Shown: positions 22,906-35,866 of the stretch, piece by piece
How the letters are laid out: each line of letters starts with the position of its first letter
How positions within the stretch are numbered: the stretch's first letter is position 1
Source of the DNA: Pseudovirgaria hyperparasitica
Taxonomy: Eukaryota; Ascomycota; Dothideomycetes; Acrospermales; Acrospermaceae
Length of the DNA: 64,000 nucleotides
Direction of reading: 5' to 3'
Assembly (NCBI RefSeq): GCF_010093815.1
Contig: NW_022985560.1
Span: forward strand, 431,501-495,500
Made by a program: the position numbers and the translations under genes
The notes under the pieces: model-generated
What the model was told of the DNA's origin: nothing
Database searches by the model: none
What the model saw: the letters and a program-made list of their open reading frames with translations, nothing else

Positions 22906-23213
22906 ATTGTCTAATACTCAGACTGTCTAGATTTGTTTCGCAGTGTTGTAGAAGATTCGCGCTCGTGCATTGGCTACCTTTGGTGGGTGTGCCTAACTTT
23001 ATTTTGGCAGCGGGGCGGGCTATGGTGGGGACGTCATTTAGAATTTCATCTTGAGCCTTAGGCAGTCACAAAATACTTAGTAAGCAAAACATGCTCGAAA
23101 TTGGCTGTACATCAAATTTATCTAGCAAATCAATGCCATCCAATGATGAGAGGCATAGGATCACAGCCCCTTGCTTCCCGTTGTATGAAACTCACAAGTA
23201 TAAAACAGTCCTT
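22906..23213. other. Short intergenic region upstream of LSG1
   Basis: About 308 bp hold the LSG1 promoter and the 3' flank of the sugar transporter. No gene is seen. Confidence 0.5.
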
Positions 23214-25296
23214 TCAATCTACGCGTTCGCTGTCTACCTTAAGGTCCTCGTCGCCATCGAACACTCTGGTGGTAAGATAGGCAGCAAGGAGGGCACATGT
23301 GCCACCGAATCTCAGAACCCATTCTACGCTGTGATCATCCGGAGAACCTCTGGGTTTCTGTAGCGCTTTGAAGATACCACTACTGATCAAAGTTGCAAGT
23401 ACCTGCGGTGCTGAGATAGCGACGTTATGAATACCCAGTACCACACCGGCCTGGTCTGCGGTGTCGTCCTCGCCATGCGCCAGTAATTGTCCATCTCGCG
23501 TGGGTGGTGCACGAATAAGGCCGCGGCGTATTGCATCACGTTTTGAGACCTCTGCGCTGATCAGTGCAAAAGGAGCCCATTGTGTAAGAGCCCATGGGAT
23601 TCCGATCAACGCAATCAGAACCGTCGCCGCCGTGACTGTCCGAACGAATATAGTAAGCCACATTGCTATTGCAAATAGGACATGCGAGAACATCCATGCT
23701 CGTCGGATTGTCAGAGATCTGATCCGCAAATGGCTAAGCAAGTCATGTACACGTTGGGCCATGGACTTTATTTTGGACTTTCGTTCAGTAGCAGCAAAAT
23801 AGCTGCTGTTCTGCGAGTTTGAAAGACTGTTCGGCGTATTAGGCGTCAATGGTGTTGGGACTGTTCGCTCAGGTGGCTGAAAGGTCGGGGTGATAATGAA
23901 CGGTAAGAAGACCGACGCAGCGAACGTTGTCAACGCAAAGATGAACAGCGCGAGTGTGGCAACACGAGTGGCTTTCTCCATCAGTCGATCGATTTCTTCC
24001 TCAGTCATATTGGGATTTTCTTTAAAGAAGGGGTCCGCATAGACCTCGCCGAGATATGTCGTTGTGTAAAAAAGAAAAGGGAACCAACCAATCCAGGCAG
24101 CGCATTGTACTTGACAAACGCGTACAACCTGTTTCGGAAGGCGACCAAAGGATTTGATCAGCGACCTAAAGAAGGCTGCGACGCTCTCATCTGCGTTCGA
24201 TGAGCCTTCGGCACGAGCATCTCGCTCATGTACGGATGCACAGCTAATCGTTACACTAAGTGCAAGTGCGAAGCAAGTGATCGCGCTAAGGACCTTGAAT
24301 TGGCTGTAGCCAAGCCATGGTAAATATTTGGGAAGGTTCACGAAGCCTGCGAGATAGCCAATGATGTTTCCCATGCCGCTACTTCTCGCGATCCATGCGT
24401 TGGCTTCTTCTTGCTGATGGGTAGGAGCGCAGTCCGCGACAAAAGCACGTATACCTGCTTGCACTGCAACGCAAGTCAATTTTGGGGGCATGAGTGAATA
24501 GCATGACTTACTGGTATTAATGGCAAAGTCAAGCACGTATATCATGACAACGGCAAACATGATGATAGAGTTCTTGACACCTCCAGATTCAGGCTTCGCA
24601 CCAAAGATGGCCAAGAAGCCACCCACAAGCTCTCTTGCCCACGACAATAGTAAGAGTGACACTAAGGTCGCGAAGGCGCCCCCAACAATGAAAGGTCTGC
24701 GTTTACCGAAGCGGCTGCGGCTTCGATCACTGACCATGCCAACGTATGGTTGTACTATGACGCCAGAAAGAGGTGCAGCTATCCAGACGAGTGCTAAGAA
24801 TGACTTGCTTACACCAAGAGACAATAAATAGGGCTTGTGGGTCTGTTAGATTGGCTATACTCTAGGACCAAGAATACTTACTGAACCGTAAGCCATCTCG
24901 ACTGACCAGGACATTTGAAGACTGTGAATCCTTGTCAGATCTCTGCAGGGCTATACAGCACCTTTCCTCCACTCACCCAACACCCGTCAGAGTCAACAGA
25001 AGCAAGTACCAGCTGCTTTTACTTTGTTCATACTGCCCTGTCTGCCAGTCGTCGTCTCTCAGCGGCGAGACAACTTTTAGACTTGACCCATCCTCCGATG
25101 ATCTTGCTACTAGCAGCGGAGATTGCTCATTTGTGACCTCAGTACTGGTCCGTACAGTACTGTGTGAGTCGCGTCGAAAGGCGACCGTCTTGATCGGGGG
25201 TTGTGCTCTGTCGGAAGACGAAGGGTTCGTAGTTGATGACGAAGGGCTGTCTACAGGATGGGGTTGATGTAACCGATCAGTCTTTGGAGGCGTCAT
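23214..25296 (-). CDS. Sucrose/alpha-glucoside-type MFS transporter (SUT-like)
   Basis: Four exons on the minus strand, 25296..24977, 24921..24882, 24833..24512 and 24463..23214, encode 643 aa. The joins give TLTGVGLQMSWSVEMAYGS, then PYLLSLGVSKS, then DFAINT-MQAGIRAFVADC, matching fungal members of the glycoside-pentoside-hexuronide/sucrose transporter family (such as S. pombe Sut1). The RSRSRFGKRRPFI loop is the family signature, and about 12 membrane segments are visible. The 106-residue N-terminus and a central loop of about 50 residues are polar. Likely a proton-coupled disaccharide importer at the plasma membrane. The exon-3 acceptor is AAG, 13 bp after a CTAAC branch site. The start is the first true ATG; an upstream GTG was rejected. 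Confidence 0.92.
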
Positions 25297-26137
25297 GACG
25301 AGGTAGCTCAGAGCTGAGTCAAGGTCGAAGGGTTGAGCAAGGAGAGTGCTGTTCACACTCCAAGTCTTGACGATCTAGTGATGTTTATGAAGAAGACGAT
25401 ATGGATTATAGGCGTTGTAGAGCTGTATTCAAATGAGACCGAATCTATAGGCCGCACAGCTGCCATGTCGTGGACGACCAGATGAGCGGAGGTTAGGGTG
25501 AGACAACCGGAGGACAACAGCACGAGGTGCAGAAACGAGTCAGGAAGGTTTCATTGCTGACAAGTCAGGATACCAAGGTAATAGGAGTTATAACATGGGC
25601 AAGTAGATATGTTGATGGTAATGACACATAAAACAGCACAAGCGTAGCCAGACCTGTATTTATGGATAGCTGTTAGCTGTTCCTGCATGTGGACTGGGGC
25701 TGTAACGTTAGTCAGGTCTAGCCTCAGGCCCACAGATCTTAGTTAGGTGTGGGGGAAGTCGGAAGTCGGCCCGTCTCTTAGAAGCTTCCGGTCTGCTTCT
25801 GCGTCTGCGTCTGCGTGGTTTGCATTCGTGTTCTCTAATTATAACGTGTATGTCGAAGCCTATTGTCTGTCTTGTTGCTAGAAATATCAACACGGAAACA
25901 CTATCTCGATCTTGGAACACACTTTTTCCTTCAACACACGCTAACCCAGGACGTCGCTAATATCGATTCGCTCTTTGCGTGCTCTTTGCGCACAAGCGCG
26001 CCCGCCAAAACCAACGGGTACCTTGTTCGAAGTCTTATGTCAACCTAAGGCCAGGTCGTCCTGCGCTTGTCAATGAACCTCGCCTTGACGGCGCTTGTTG
26101 GAAGTTATCATATGGGCAGACGTCCGTCGTAACTATC
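25297..26137. other. Divergent promoter region, transporter and NHX genes
   Basis: About 840 bp separate the divergent starts of the sugar transporter (-) and the Na+/H+ exchanger (+). The region has no credible ORF. A short GCGTCT-type repeat lies near 25798-25817. Confidence 0.5.
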
Positions 26138-28354
26138 ATGGCGTCGACTCTGGGGTGGGCAGCTATGGAGCTCCTGAGTACGTTGTCTATAGCGCGAGGA
26201 GCAGTGCATTGCTAATATGCGGTCATAGAACGTGAAGCAGAGGATCCCAACTCCGATGGTCAGTCCTTCGAATATACTCCTCGAAATCACTGTCTCCCGG
26301 TGCAATACTTAACATCTTTACAGAGGAACCCGAGGCTGGTCAGAAAGAGATATTCGCATCGTGGTCACTTCTCATCCTGATAACACTCCTCATAATTGCG
26401 CTGTTTACAAGCTATGTCTTACAGACTAGAAAGATACAGGCAGTACACGAGACAGTTGTATCCATATTTGCTGGTACGTTATGGTACAATGCCTTGATGA
26501 AATAGTAGACTGAACACTACTAGGCATGATTATTGGTCTCATTCTCCGACTAACAGCTGTCAAATTCGTCCTCGGCGCTGTGAGCTTCGACTACCAGTTC
26601 TTCTTCAACCTTTTGCTTCCTCCTATCATCCTCGCCTCAGGATATGAGCTGCATCAGGTCAGTCGTGAACTCAAGATAGCAGCGAGAGCTACGGACTGAC
26701 AAGTCGCAGGGTAATTTCTTCCGTAATATCGGCTCGATCCTGACTTTTGCTTTTGCTGGCACATTCATTTCTGCCCTTGTTCTGGGTGTGATACTTTGGC
26801 TTTGGACCCGGATACCTTTCGACGGATTCTCGATATCATTCGTTGAGGCCATGTCTGTTGGCGCCACCTTGTCTGCAACAGACCCGGTCACAATTCTAGC
26901 CATCTTCAACACTTACAAAGTCGATCCGAAGCTTTATACAATCATCTTCGGGGAGTCGATACTGAACGACGCCATAGCAATTGTGCTTTTTGAAACGGCC
27001 CAGAAATACAAGTCTGGCGACAATGAAGGGAAGACGCTCAACATATTCACTGTGTTTGAAAGCATTGGAATCTTCTTGGTAGTATTCTTTGCTAGCCTCG
27101 TGATTGGACTGTTGGTCGGTATCGCAACATCGCTCTTACTAAAGTTCACCCATGTGAGGCGATTCCCCAAGACTGAAAGCTGTCTTATCCTACTCATTGC
27201 ATACGCGTGCTATTTCTTTTCCAATGCCATTCATATGTCAGGTAGGTAAAAAAATTCGCCATCAATGGACTTGCCTAACTTGGATAGGAATTGTGTCCTT
27301 GCTATTCTGCGGAATATGTTTAAAGCACTACGCGTATCACAACATGTCCAGGCGCACCCAGCTCACGACAAAATTCATATTCCAGATTATGGCGCAATTA
27401 TCGGAGAACTTCATCTTCATCTACCTCGGTCTATCATTGTTCACCGAGGACACTCTCGAGTACAAACCTCTCTTCATATTGATCACAGTATTTGGAATTT
27501 GCGCTGCAAGGTGGTGTGCAGTCTTCCCTCTGTCCGCTTTGATCAATGCGGCCATCCGATATCGTGCCCGCCGCCGCAATCAACCAGCTGAGGAGATCCC
27601 TTGGTCCCATCAGGCCATGTTGTTTTGGGCTGGACTTCGTGGAGCTGTAGGCGTGGCTTTAGCTGCTGGACTCAGCGGTCCTAATGGCTCAGCTTTACGC
27701 GCCACAGTATTGGTTGTGGTTGTTCTGACCGTTATCATATTCGGTGGTACTACCGCTCGAATGCTCGAGATTCTAGGCATCCGGACGGGTATTGTAGAGG
27801 AGATTGATTCGGACGATGAATTCGACATCGAGGTCGTCCAATCAGGCACGTACGTTCGGAAGGCTGGAAACGGTATTGGTAACGTTCCTCGGGGGTCAAA
27901 TGGATTTGCGCTATCACAGGTTGGGTCCGGCGGCGACCGACACATCAGCAGCAGCGGCGCCCATCGTCCAAATGGCGCTTCTCGTCGTAATTCGAGCCGT
28001 ACTAGTCTTAGAGACGGCGCTGAACAGGGGCTGTTGCATCCAAGTGACAGCGGTAGCGGCAGCACCGACGACGACGACGCTGACTTGGACTTGCCGCCTT
28101 CTGTGCGAAGATCTCCAAATCGCATGGCATCGCCACTGCACGATGCCGAAAGCACACCATACCCAACGTCTGGTAAGACTACAGCCGCTACTAGCGAGCC
28201 CTCGAGACTTGCTACTGCATCTGGAGCCATTCGTGATCTTTTCCATGGTATCAGCGAAGATCCTGCGGCTGCTTTCAGACAAATCGATGAAGGTTTCATC
28301 AAACCAAATTTGTTACTGGACCCGAACAATGGTAAAGGACCAGGGGCCGTCTAA
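26138..28354 (+). CDS. NHX1: Endosomal/vacuolar Na+(K+)/H+ exchanger
   Basis: Six exons, 26138..26177, 26229..26258, 26324..26473, 26524..26657, 26710..27241 and 27288..28354, encode 650 aa. Every join keeps frame and rebuilds the NHX/SLC9 pattern: IFASWSLLILITLLIIALFTS, VSIFAGMIIGLILR, FFNLLLPPIILASGYELHQ, the transport-site pair in GESILNDAIAIVLF, and AGLRGAVGVALA. About 12 membrane segments precede a 230-aa Ser/Asp-rich cytoplasmic tail. The protein exchanges Na+ or K+ for H+ and sets the pH of late endosomes or vacuoles. Exon 2 is only 30 bp. The start is the first ATG of the spliced frame. Confidence 0.93.
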
Positions 28355-29867
28355 CTTTTCCCGATTCTTGCACATTTACCATTCAATGTATTATGATTTC
28401 ACACATTTTTGGTCTGGACGTATCGAGCATGAGTTCGATAAAACTATAGTCGCCTACCACTGGATAGAGTAGCGGCTGCACATATGGCGTTCGGATGACT
28501 ACAAAGTTACTCTAGGGACCAAAGTGGCACATTGTCCTCGAATGTCTCTCCTACCATAGGCAGTCTGGAAGTATTCTGATCATCTGGCAGTAGCAACACC
28601 TGTCAAACTATTGTATGTTTACATCTTCGAGCCGACGGTCTGCCCTGCGTGAGTGATATCCAGTGACTTCCGGCTTGTACCGCACCACATACGAATTCAT
28701 CGTGAGCAGTTATCTGTGCTTATTTCATATCACCGGTTCGACGGAAAAATTTCACGTCGATCACATGAACAAATAGACACATTGCCTGGAGCTATACTCG
28801 AATATCTGGGGCCAGCATTTAGGATAAATGGCTTTGCGGTGTGGCGACTTGGCGCAAGATGGATATTAATTAGCCCAACAACCTTGGTGCAACAACATTC
28901 CATCAACACAGGTACATTACCGTCAACCTTCGCTTCTATCACATGGAGCCATCTATTCTCGCTTTCTATGGCTATGTGCTGTATAGTACCTTGAACTATA
29001 GCCATGGGGTCAGCCGGACCGACTGCAGCTTCTCATTGTCCTTTGATCAGAACCTAGTCTTTTCACTGGTCGAGGATGCATAGATAGAGCTGTGCATTCT
29101 TACTGCTCCCGAGTCGTCGGAGAAGAAAGCCGCCGCAATATACCACAGCCATGACGGTCGACCACCATACTGGTGCCAGCATACGAGTGTCTAAAGCGTC
29201 AATCAAGTTGAGCTTCGTTACAGGGCATAGAGTCGTTTAGATTGTATAATCGAAGGCATCAGATATGGAAGACTGGCATGCCATCTTTCTTCAACACATG
29301 GGACCACGACGCTCCCATTACAGGCTGAGTGAATTTCTACAGGTCTGAATCATATGCATCGAGACCTTTGCTACACTCTACCGAACAGATGTGGCGTCAC
29401 AATCGTCATAGTCATGGGGCTCCGCATAAGCCTCATGTGGTCTCAGGTATATTGAGGAGCCTCAATTACCGCCAAATCTCATTTAACACTACTTTACCAA
29501 TACCATCTAGCTGATGCCTTCCTATCAATAGGATTCAACTACAACCATTCGGATGCTTCCAACAGGACGGGTCTGTCTGGACTACAGTGAGTGTAAGTAG
29601 TTAGCGATTGGTCAGTCACAGATATAGAGCATATTGCACTTGCGACTTTCGTTTACGGGCATGCCTCTTGTCCTGTAATGCCACATATGGTCGTCTATCA
29701 TGGTAGGACGGTTCCTGGGACACGTCTCGCATGGAGATTAGCCAGTGCAGCTTAAATCATCGGTCATATTCCCTTGCTCATCCGGCCCTGATCCCGAATT
29801 ACAAATTGAATATTACGCAATAACGAAAGTAGTCGAGCCAGGGCACTGCAATCATTCACGGTACAGT
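28355..29867. other. Intergenic region, about 1.5 kb, upstream of GH6
   Basis: I see no gene. On the minus strand GGCTAA cores, the type bound by XlnR/Xyr1 cellulase activators, occur near 28869 and at 29738-29743. Two short cores in 1.5 kb may be chance. Confidence 0.4.
29738..29743 (-). promoter_or_regulatory. Possible XlnR/Xyr1-type GGCTAA site
   Basis: GGCTAA on the minus strand lies about 200 bp before the GH6 start. Fungal cellulase promoters often carry GGCTAR sites for this activator. One core is weak evidence. Confidence 0.25.
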
Positions 29868-29873
29868 TATAAA
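29868..29873 (+). promoter_or_regulatory. TATA box of the GH6 gene
   Basis: TATAAA lies 70 bp upstream of the ATG at 29943, a normal distance for a fungal core promoter. Confidence 0.5.
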
Positions 29874-29942
29874 GCATCGAGCTGCTCCCTTGAGCTCGAG
29901 TATACCAGCACACATAGCATCTGATATCTTGCTACCGACATC

Positions 29943-31274
29943 ATGAAGTACATTCTCGGTGCCGTGGCTGCGTTTGCTACCGCTTCACTGGCTGCTCCAG
30001 CTCTTGAGGTCGCACCTCGTCAGGCTTCTGGCTGTGCTTCTCCGGTCACTCTCACTGGCAATCCATTTGCGTCAAAGACACTGCATCCAAACAACTTCTA
30101 CCGCGCAGAAGTCACCGCTGCCGCAGCTGCAATTAGTGATGCAAGTCTGAAGGCTTCTGCCCTGAAGGTTGCCAACGTAGGATCCTTTCTGTGGATGTGG
30201 GTTCCCCTATCCTGTACAGTCAAGCAGAAACTGACTTTCTCGATAGCGACACCATTGCGAATATTGCCAGGATCGAGCCAGCGCTCAAAGACGTGCCATG
30301 CAACAACATCTTGGGTCTTGTCATCTACGATCTGCCAGGACGTGATTGTGCTGCCAAGGCCTCCAATGGAGAGCTCCCAGTGGGATCAATCAACCGTTAT
30401 AAGACCGAATACATTGACCGTGAGCTTCACATGACTTGAAGATGAATAACTTCCAGCTGACCAAACGAACAGCCATTGTCAAGCTGATCAAGGCACACCC
30501 CAATACCGCCTTCGCCCTCGTCATCGAGCCCGACTCGCTTCCTAACCTGGTAACCAACGCCAACCTTGCTACCTGTCAGAGCTCTGCCTCTGGCTATCGT
30601 GAGGGCGTTGCCTATGCCTTGAAGAATTTGAACCTCCCGAACGTCATCATGTACCTCGACGCCGGACATGGCGGCTGGCTCGGCTGGGACGCAAACCTAA
30701 GTACACACATCCCGGTCTAACATCTAAACCGTCTCCGCATACTAACCTTGCAACAGCTCCAGGCGCACAAGAACTCGCATCGGCATGGAAGAACGCCGGC
30801 TCACCCGCCCAACTCCGTGGCGTCTCCTCCAACGTCGCCGGATGGAACGCATGGATCAAAACCCCCGGCGAATTCGAAAACACGCCAGACGGGAAGTACA
30901 ACAAGGCGCAAGACGAGAAGCGCTACGTGCAGTACTTTGGTGCGGCACTGGCAGCGGCCGGGATGCCGAACAAGTTCATCGTCGACACGGGCCGCAACGC
31001 CGTGCAGGGCCTGCGTCTGGAGTGGGGTGACTGGTGCAATGTCAACGGCGCGGGCTTCGGGGTGCGGCCGACGAGCAACACGGGCGATGCTGGCGTGGAT
31101 GCGTTCGTGTGGGTGAAGCCGGGTGGTGAGAGTGATGGCACGAGCGATACGAGCGCGGTCAGGTATGATTCGTTCTGTGGCAAGAATGATGCGTACAAGC
31201 CGGCGCCTGAGGCTGGCACGTGGAATCAAGCTTACTTTGAGATGTTGCTCCGGAATGCGAAGCCGGCGTTTTGA
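29943..31274 (+). CDS. GH6 cellulase (cellobiohydrolase-type) with apparent frameshift
   Basis: Exon segments are 29943..30419, 30473..30700 and 30757..31274. The protein has a signal peptide (MKYILGAVAAFATASLA) and no cellulose-binding module. GH6 motifs are present: YDLPGRDCAAKASNGE with the acid Asp, IEPDSLPNLVTN, YLDAGHGGWLGW, DTGRN, EWGDWCNVNGAGFGVRP and WVKPGGESDGTSD. It would cut cellulose from the non-reducing end, outside the cell. Oddly, the frame breaks inside exon 1 near 30190-30200: SFLWM is in one frame and DVGSPILYSQAETDF follows in another. Protein similarity runs straight through, and the spliced length (1223 nt) is one base short of a whole frame. This fits a 1- or 4-base deletion or an assembly error. 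No alternative intron I tried repairs it. Confidence 0.85.
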
Positions 31275-31862
31275 GGATGGGGAGGACGGGGAGGATGGGG
31301 AGAATCGGAATGGCTGTGTTATGGGATAGAACCCCGGCGCGTCGCGGCTTTGTTTGTATATACTGTTTTGTTGGAGGGGATAGTTAGATTGTCAGTTTGA
31401 AATATGGACATCACTCGTTGTATGCATGACTCCACGTTCCTTGTGTCAATGAGTGAAATTCTACAAGCAGTGTCCTTCCGATATCGTTAACGACCTGTGC
31501 CTGGTGAAGGAAGCTCAACAAGACCAATCCGCTACCCTGCCAGGTCTCAGACGCTGTGAATGATAGACTCCCTCTGCCTACCCGGCGGCAGTCTTTAGGA
31601 ATATATATATTAAGCACCCCAGGCCCTCCCTCTCTCCCTCCTCCGCAAGAACAGAAAGAACAAGACTACACAGACACACACTTCTCCAATTCAGTCTTGG
31701 CGTACTACCACATGATGGACGTCTTCTTTCGGCCCTACACGACGTTCCTGGCAAGATATATAGTAACGAAGTCGATGGTGGGGTTCTCCGTTCGTCGAAG
31801 CGTACAAAAGTGGTAATGGAGAGCATCATTTTCTTGTATTGATGGTGGTGGTAGTAGTGCTT

Positions 31863-31905
<43 letters not shown>

Positions 31906-34900
31906 CGACATACCACACGAACCATAAGACCATCCAATGTCTCTGCTTTCCATTACACTTGATCTTCTGTTCGTTCCTTAGTTCTACACAGTCATTTGAC
32001 GCAGAAAAGGTACGAAAAGAAAGAAATGGAAAGCATGGCACAAAGGCATCGGATGCATAATTTTTATTAATAAGTGTGCATGTAAGTCTGGCTGGATATC
32101 ACCGGGTAGATGGATGGTGCATGTGGTTTCAAGCAGTGTAGTGTAGTTTAGTATCCAAATCGAGAAGGAATGACTTATAAATAAGTAAATCGGATATGCA
32201 GGAATGGAAAGTGAGCGCCGGGTAGGCTCTGAGAGAGAGCTCTCAATGAATGGGCCTTTCACAAGCGCGAACTATTATATCACTATTCACGGTGTCCACG
32301 CCCAGCAACCCAGCACTTCGCGAACACCACAGACACATATAAAACATATAAACGCCGTCTCTAGCTTATCATATCCCATCTTATATTTCCACTCCACACT
32401 CTGTGCATTCCATGTCAAGCAAATGACATCCCACAGAAGTGCCAGCGATTCACAAAGCGATTTCCCGGCCCGCATGTGTGTGCTGTGTGTGTTAGTAACC
32501 ACCGCGACGAAGGGTAGTTCATGAAGTTTGGAGGGCGGTGATAGGGATCATCATCATGAAAGCCATCATCATCGTTGAGGGATGGTGATGTGAGATATTG
32601 CTGCCACGATGGTTCTTGCTCTTTTCGGAGGGCGTGATTGATACCTTGTAGTCAAGTATGCTTTTCATTTATCAGCCTAGAGCTAGAGACGCAGTGCGTT
32701 GTAAGGAGTCGTGCATGATGATGTTCGTGTTGCGTCGTGAGAGGAATGACGATTAACGTTGATTGATGAGCTGCTGCGGTGGTATGATTCGTCCACGGGG
32801 TAGTCAGTGTATTGCAACCTTCTTTTCACTGTCAGATCTGATTGATACGCAAACGAGCATGTGGATCACATTCCGTGCACGCGATTAGTACAGCACCATG
32901 ACCATAGTTTGTACAGATGGATAGATAATTGTAGTCGCACAGACCAAACCACAACAGCCCGATCGATCGAAACGCAAAGCCTCACAAAGACAATCTTCAT
33001 CAGGCGTTCAGGACCAGGAAAGAGGTCTTCTAATTAGTCTTCTAGAACGCCAGAAAGGTAAGTAAGTAAGCACGAGCCCAAACTGCGCGCTAGAAACTGG
33101 GAGCTGGTGTCAAAGCACCTGGATTTTTGACATGTCTATATATAGTGTGTAAGAGGCGGTGAGATTCCAAGAGGAGACTAAAGTAGTAAACGTGCCTGCC
33201 AAATCTCGGAATACATTGCTGTTCGTGCGCTATACAGGATTTATGGAGATGGGAGATGGCAATGGAGATACGACTAGATCAGGCAGAGCAAATGTATGCG
33301 TCATCCAGAGATTGTGGCATTTCAACATCCATTCCTCGACATACATTCCAATCGACATCCATATCACAAACTCGGCCAGGGGCTCGTACCTTAATCACGG
33401 GGGTAAAAAAATGCCCCAAAGGGTTATTTATGTTCCAAGGAGGGGGGGTGAAGACACAATTACCGGGCGAACCCGTGCTCCGCTTAACTATATGTAGAGC
33501 GAAGGAATAAAGTCCGGAAGGGGGTCCGTTCGCTACGAGAGGAATTCTCCGAGATTAGGAGAGAGAGGGAGAACCGTGGGAATTTGTTCTTTGGCAGTAA
33601 GGGATGGATGACGGCTGACGGGTACCTGCAGCAGCTTGATTGAGCAATGCGAAAGCTGGGTGTCGTGGCTGAAGTCAAGCCGTCCCTCCTGTGGAGCGTT
33701 GGCAATGGTTGTTACTAATAAGGGGTGGTGCCTGACTGAGGTTCTTGTCGATGGGATCTGGATGTGATTGAATGCCAGCTAGTGACGATCACATGACCTC
33801 GCATCAATCTCGTGATTTCTGCGAGATCCGAAATCAGAGAGAGAAAGAGAGAGGAGAGACGTTCTGAGCAGTGCGATGATCGTTCCGAGGGTGAAACAAG
33901 CCGAGCTGGCTACCGGAATCAAGAAATGGGATAGGCAGCGTGCGTGCTCGCAAAAAATCAGCCCGATCGCGAGACGTAGGGAAATGAGTAGATCGCAAAA
34001 GAAGACTACAGCCTAGAGAGAGCCCGATCACTTTGGGCAGGGATGACTAAAGCGCGAGCCCTAACCCACTAACTAACTAACTAATTAAGTATCAACCCTG
34101 TGCAATTGAAAAGGGAATTGGGAATGCCAATGCCAATGCCACGATGCAGGCAGTCGGATGGTGGAGCATTGTGGCAGCGGAGAGTTGGACGTTTGGCCGT
34201 GCGCCCTCACGCGAGCGCGCGCACGCCCATGCTCACACCCCAACATGACGTCGATGGTCTGCCCCACGGATCATCATGGCACTGAAGCCCCCTAATTAGG
34301 AAAGAAAAGAGTTTGACGAAGTGATGAAGAAGAGCAGAGTCTGAGAAGCACGCAAGAATGCCTCATGTCCTCCTAAGTGAGCATAACGGATCATGGTAAC
34401 ACGGTCGACCAACGTGTAAGCAAGCAGGAGAACCGGCCAGGGAGGACGCGCCCCTCAATCAAGCCCATTCCGTGGTCGTAACTAGTACATAGTATTCTAA
34501 TATAGAAGTGCCGCGATCCGGCAGAGGCAGAACAGGGGTGTTCGTTTGGTTCTCAGGCAAAATGGCGATTGATCATGGACATGGTAATAGCACACCACAC
34601 CACCCTGTCTGCCTTATGGAGACGGCCGGTGCAGAGGAGAGTGAGAGAGTCAGTACTCATGAGTGTATGTGCTATGTAGAGGCAGCGTGTTACAAGATCC
34701 ATGTCTTGAGCACCAGCGTATCGGCCAAGACCGTGTCCGTGTTTTCACGAGATGCACTGGACGCGTTTCACTTTCGGTCGGGAGACACTGGGTATCTGGC
34801 ATTTCCTGGCACTTTCTGGCTTGACTGAGCTGAAGAAGAGAACGCGATCGAGATCGAGGTGACGGGCGCGACTTGTGAGCGACGCGTGCCCGACGGCAGC

Positions 34901-35866
34901 CAGTGAGAGGAGCAGGAAACATGTCCAGAACGAGGACGGGCTGAAGCTACGAGAGTAATTTTAGCCAATTGCATGGTAATAACGGGGATCTTTTGACGCC
35001 TTTCCTTGCTCTACCAGGCGGGTCGGTGCTTTTTGCTGCGTTGGCGCTGGTAGAAGGGCAGAAAAGGGAATAGAGGAGTCGAGAGTGGGTTGGACGCAAA
35101 AAAGCAAAAAAGAGCCTACACCCGCTACCATAACCGCCCAGTTTTCGCACCCTTTGCACCTTTTTTTTGTGACGCTCGACCTTCTCGCCGAAACCGCGCA
35201 GACTCCCCCCCCCCCTCCAGCTCTCCAGCTCTCTTCTCCGCCCGCCCGCCAGCTGTTTCTCCCGCCCACCGCCCACCGCCCACCGTCTACCGCCCACTAC
35301 AGCTCATCTGTGACATTGGGGAGCTTCCACCTTAATCCAATCACCACCACCATCACCTCATCCTTCTCTCCAATCTCTCCCACCTTCACCTCTGCCACGC
35401 TCTCCCTCACCTCTCTCACCTCTCTCACCACCACAACCTCGACAATCGCTTCAATCACCACATATTAACGCGTCATCTTACCTCGAGATAAGACTACTGT
35501 CCAAAAAAGAACACTATTACCGAACTGTCGGCCGTCGTAGTCCATCAACCGAAACCGAGCCCTCCACGTCTGGTTCACCTCAACCACCAAATTCGTCCCT
35601 CCAAGATCCGCGCACATTATCAGACGCATCGACGTCACGAATTCGGATTCTTACTCCTTTGCTTCCGCTGAGCACCGTCTGCGCAGTTCTATTAATGCAA
35701 GGCTCGCACCGCAGCTGAGCCTGTTCTTCTACCGCCACTTTATCGGTACGAGACGACAGCTGTCCGCACAGCCTCGTTCAAGGAAAAAGCCTCTGCCACG
35801 CGTTGTTACGCGTCTGGAACCGAACTCCCGTCCTTCCCGTCTCGCATCCACCGGAATCCGTTCAGA
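31275..35866. other. Long non-coding stretch, about 4.6 kb, before the forkhead gene
   Basis: No gene could be supported. It holds an (ATC)14 array, a CTAA-type run near 34064-34082, a repeated ATGCCA near 34123-34141, and long pyrimidine-rich tracts from about 35160 to 35460, including a C10 run. The last 700 bp look like a CT-rich promoter and 5' leader typical of fungal regulators. Open frames here translate into low-complexity Pro/Ser/Thr or poly-Asp. Confidence 0.5.
31863..31904. repeat. (ATC)14 microsatellite
   Basis: Fourteen perfect ATC units. Read on the minus strand it gives a poly-Asp frame, which is an artefact of the repeat. Such arrays often vary in length between strains. Confidence 0.95.

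Noticed and set aside
27610-28329. 239-codon minus-strand frame within the NHX gene
   Set aside because: Antisense shadow of the NHX C-terminal tail.
31578-31937. Minus-strand frame with a poly-Asp run
   Set aside because: Created by the ATC microsatellite; no conserved sequence around it.
34064-34082. CTAA-type repeat resembling telomere sequence
   Set aside because: Only a few CTAA units with a single CCCTAACCC; not a TTAGGG array and not at a chromosome end.
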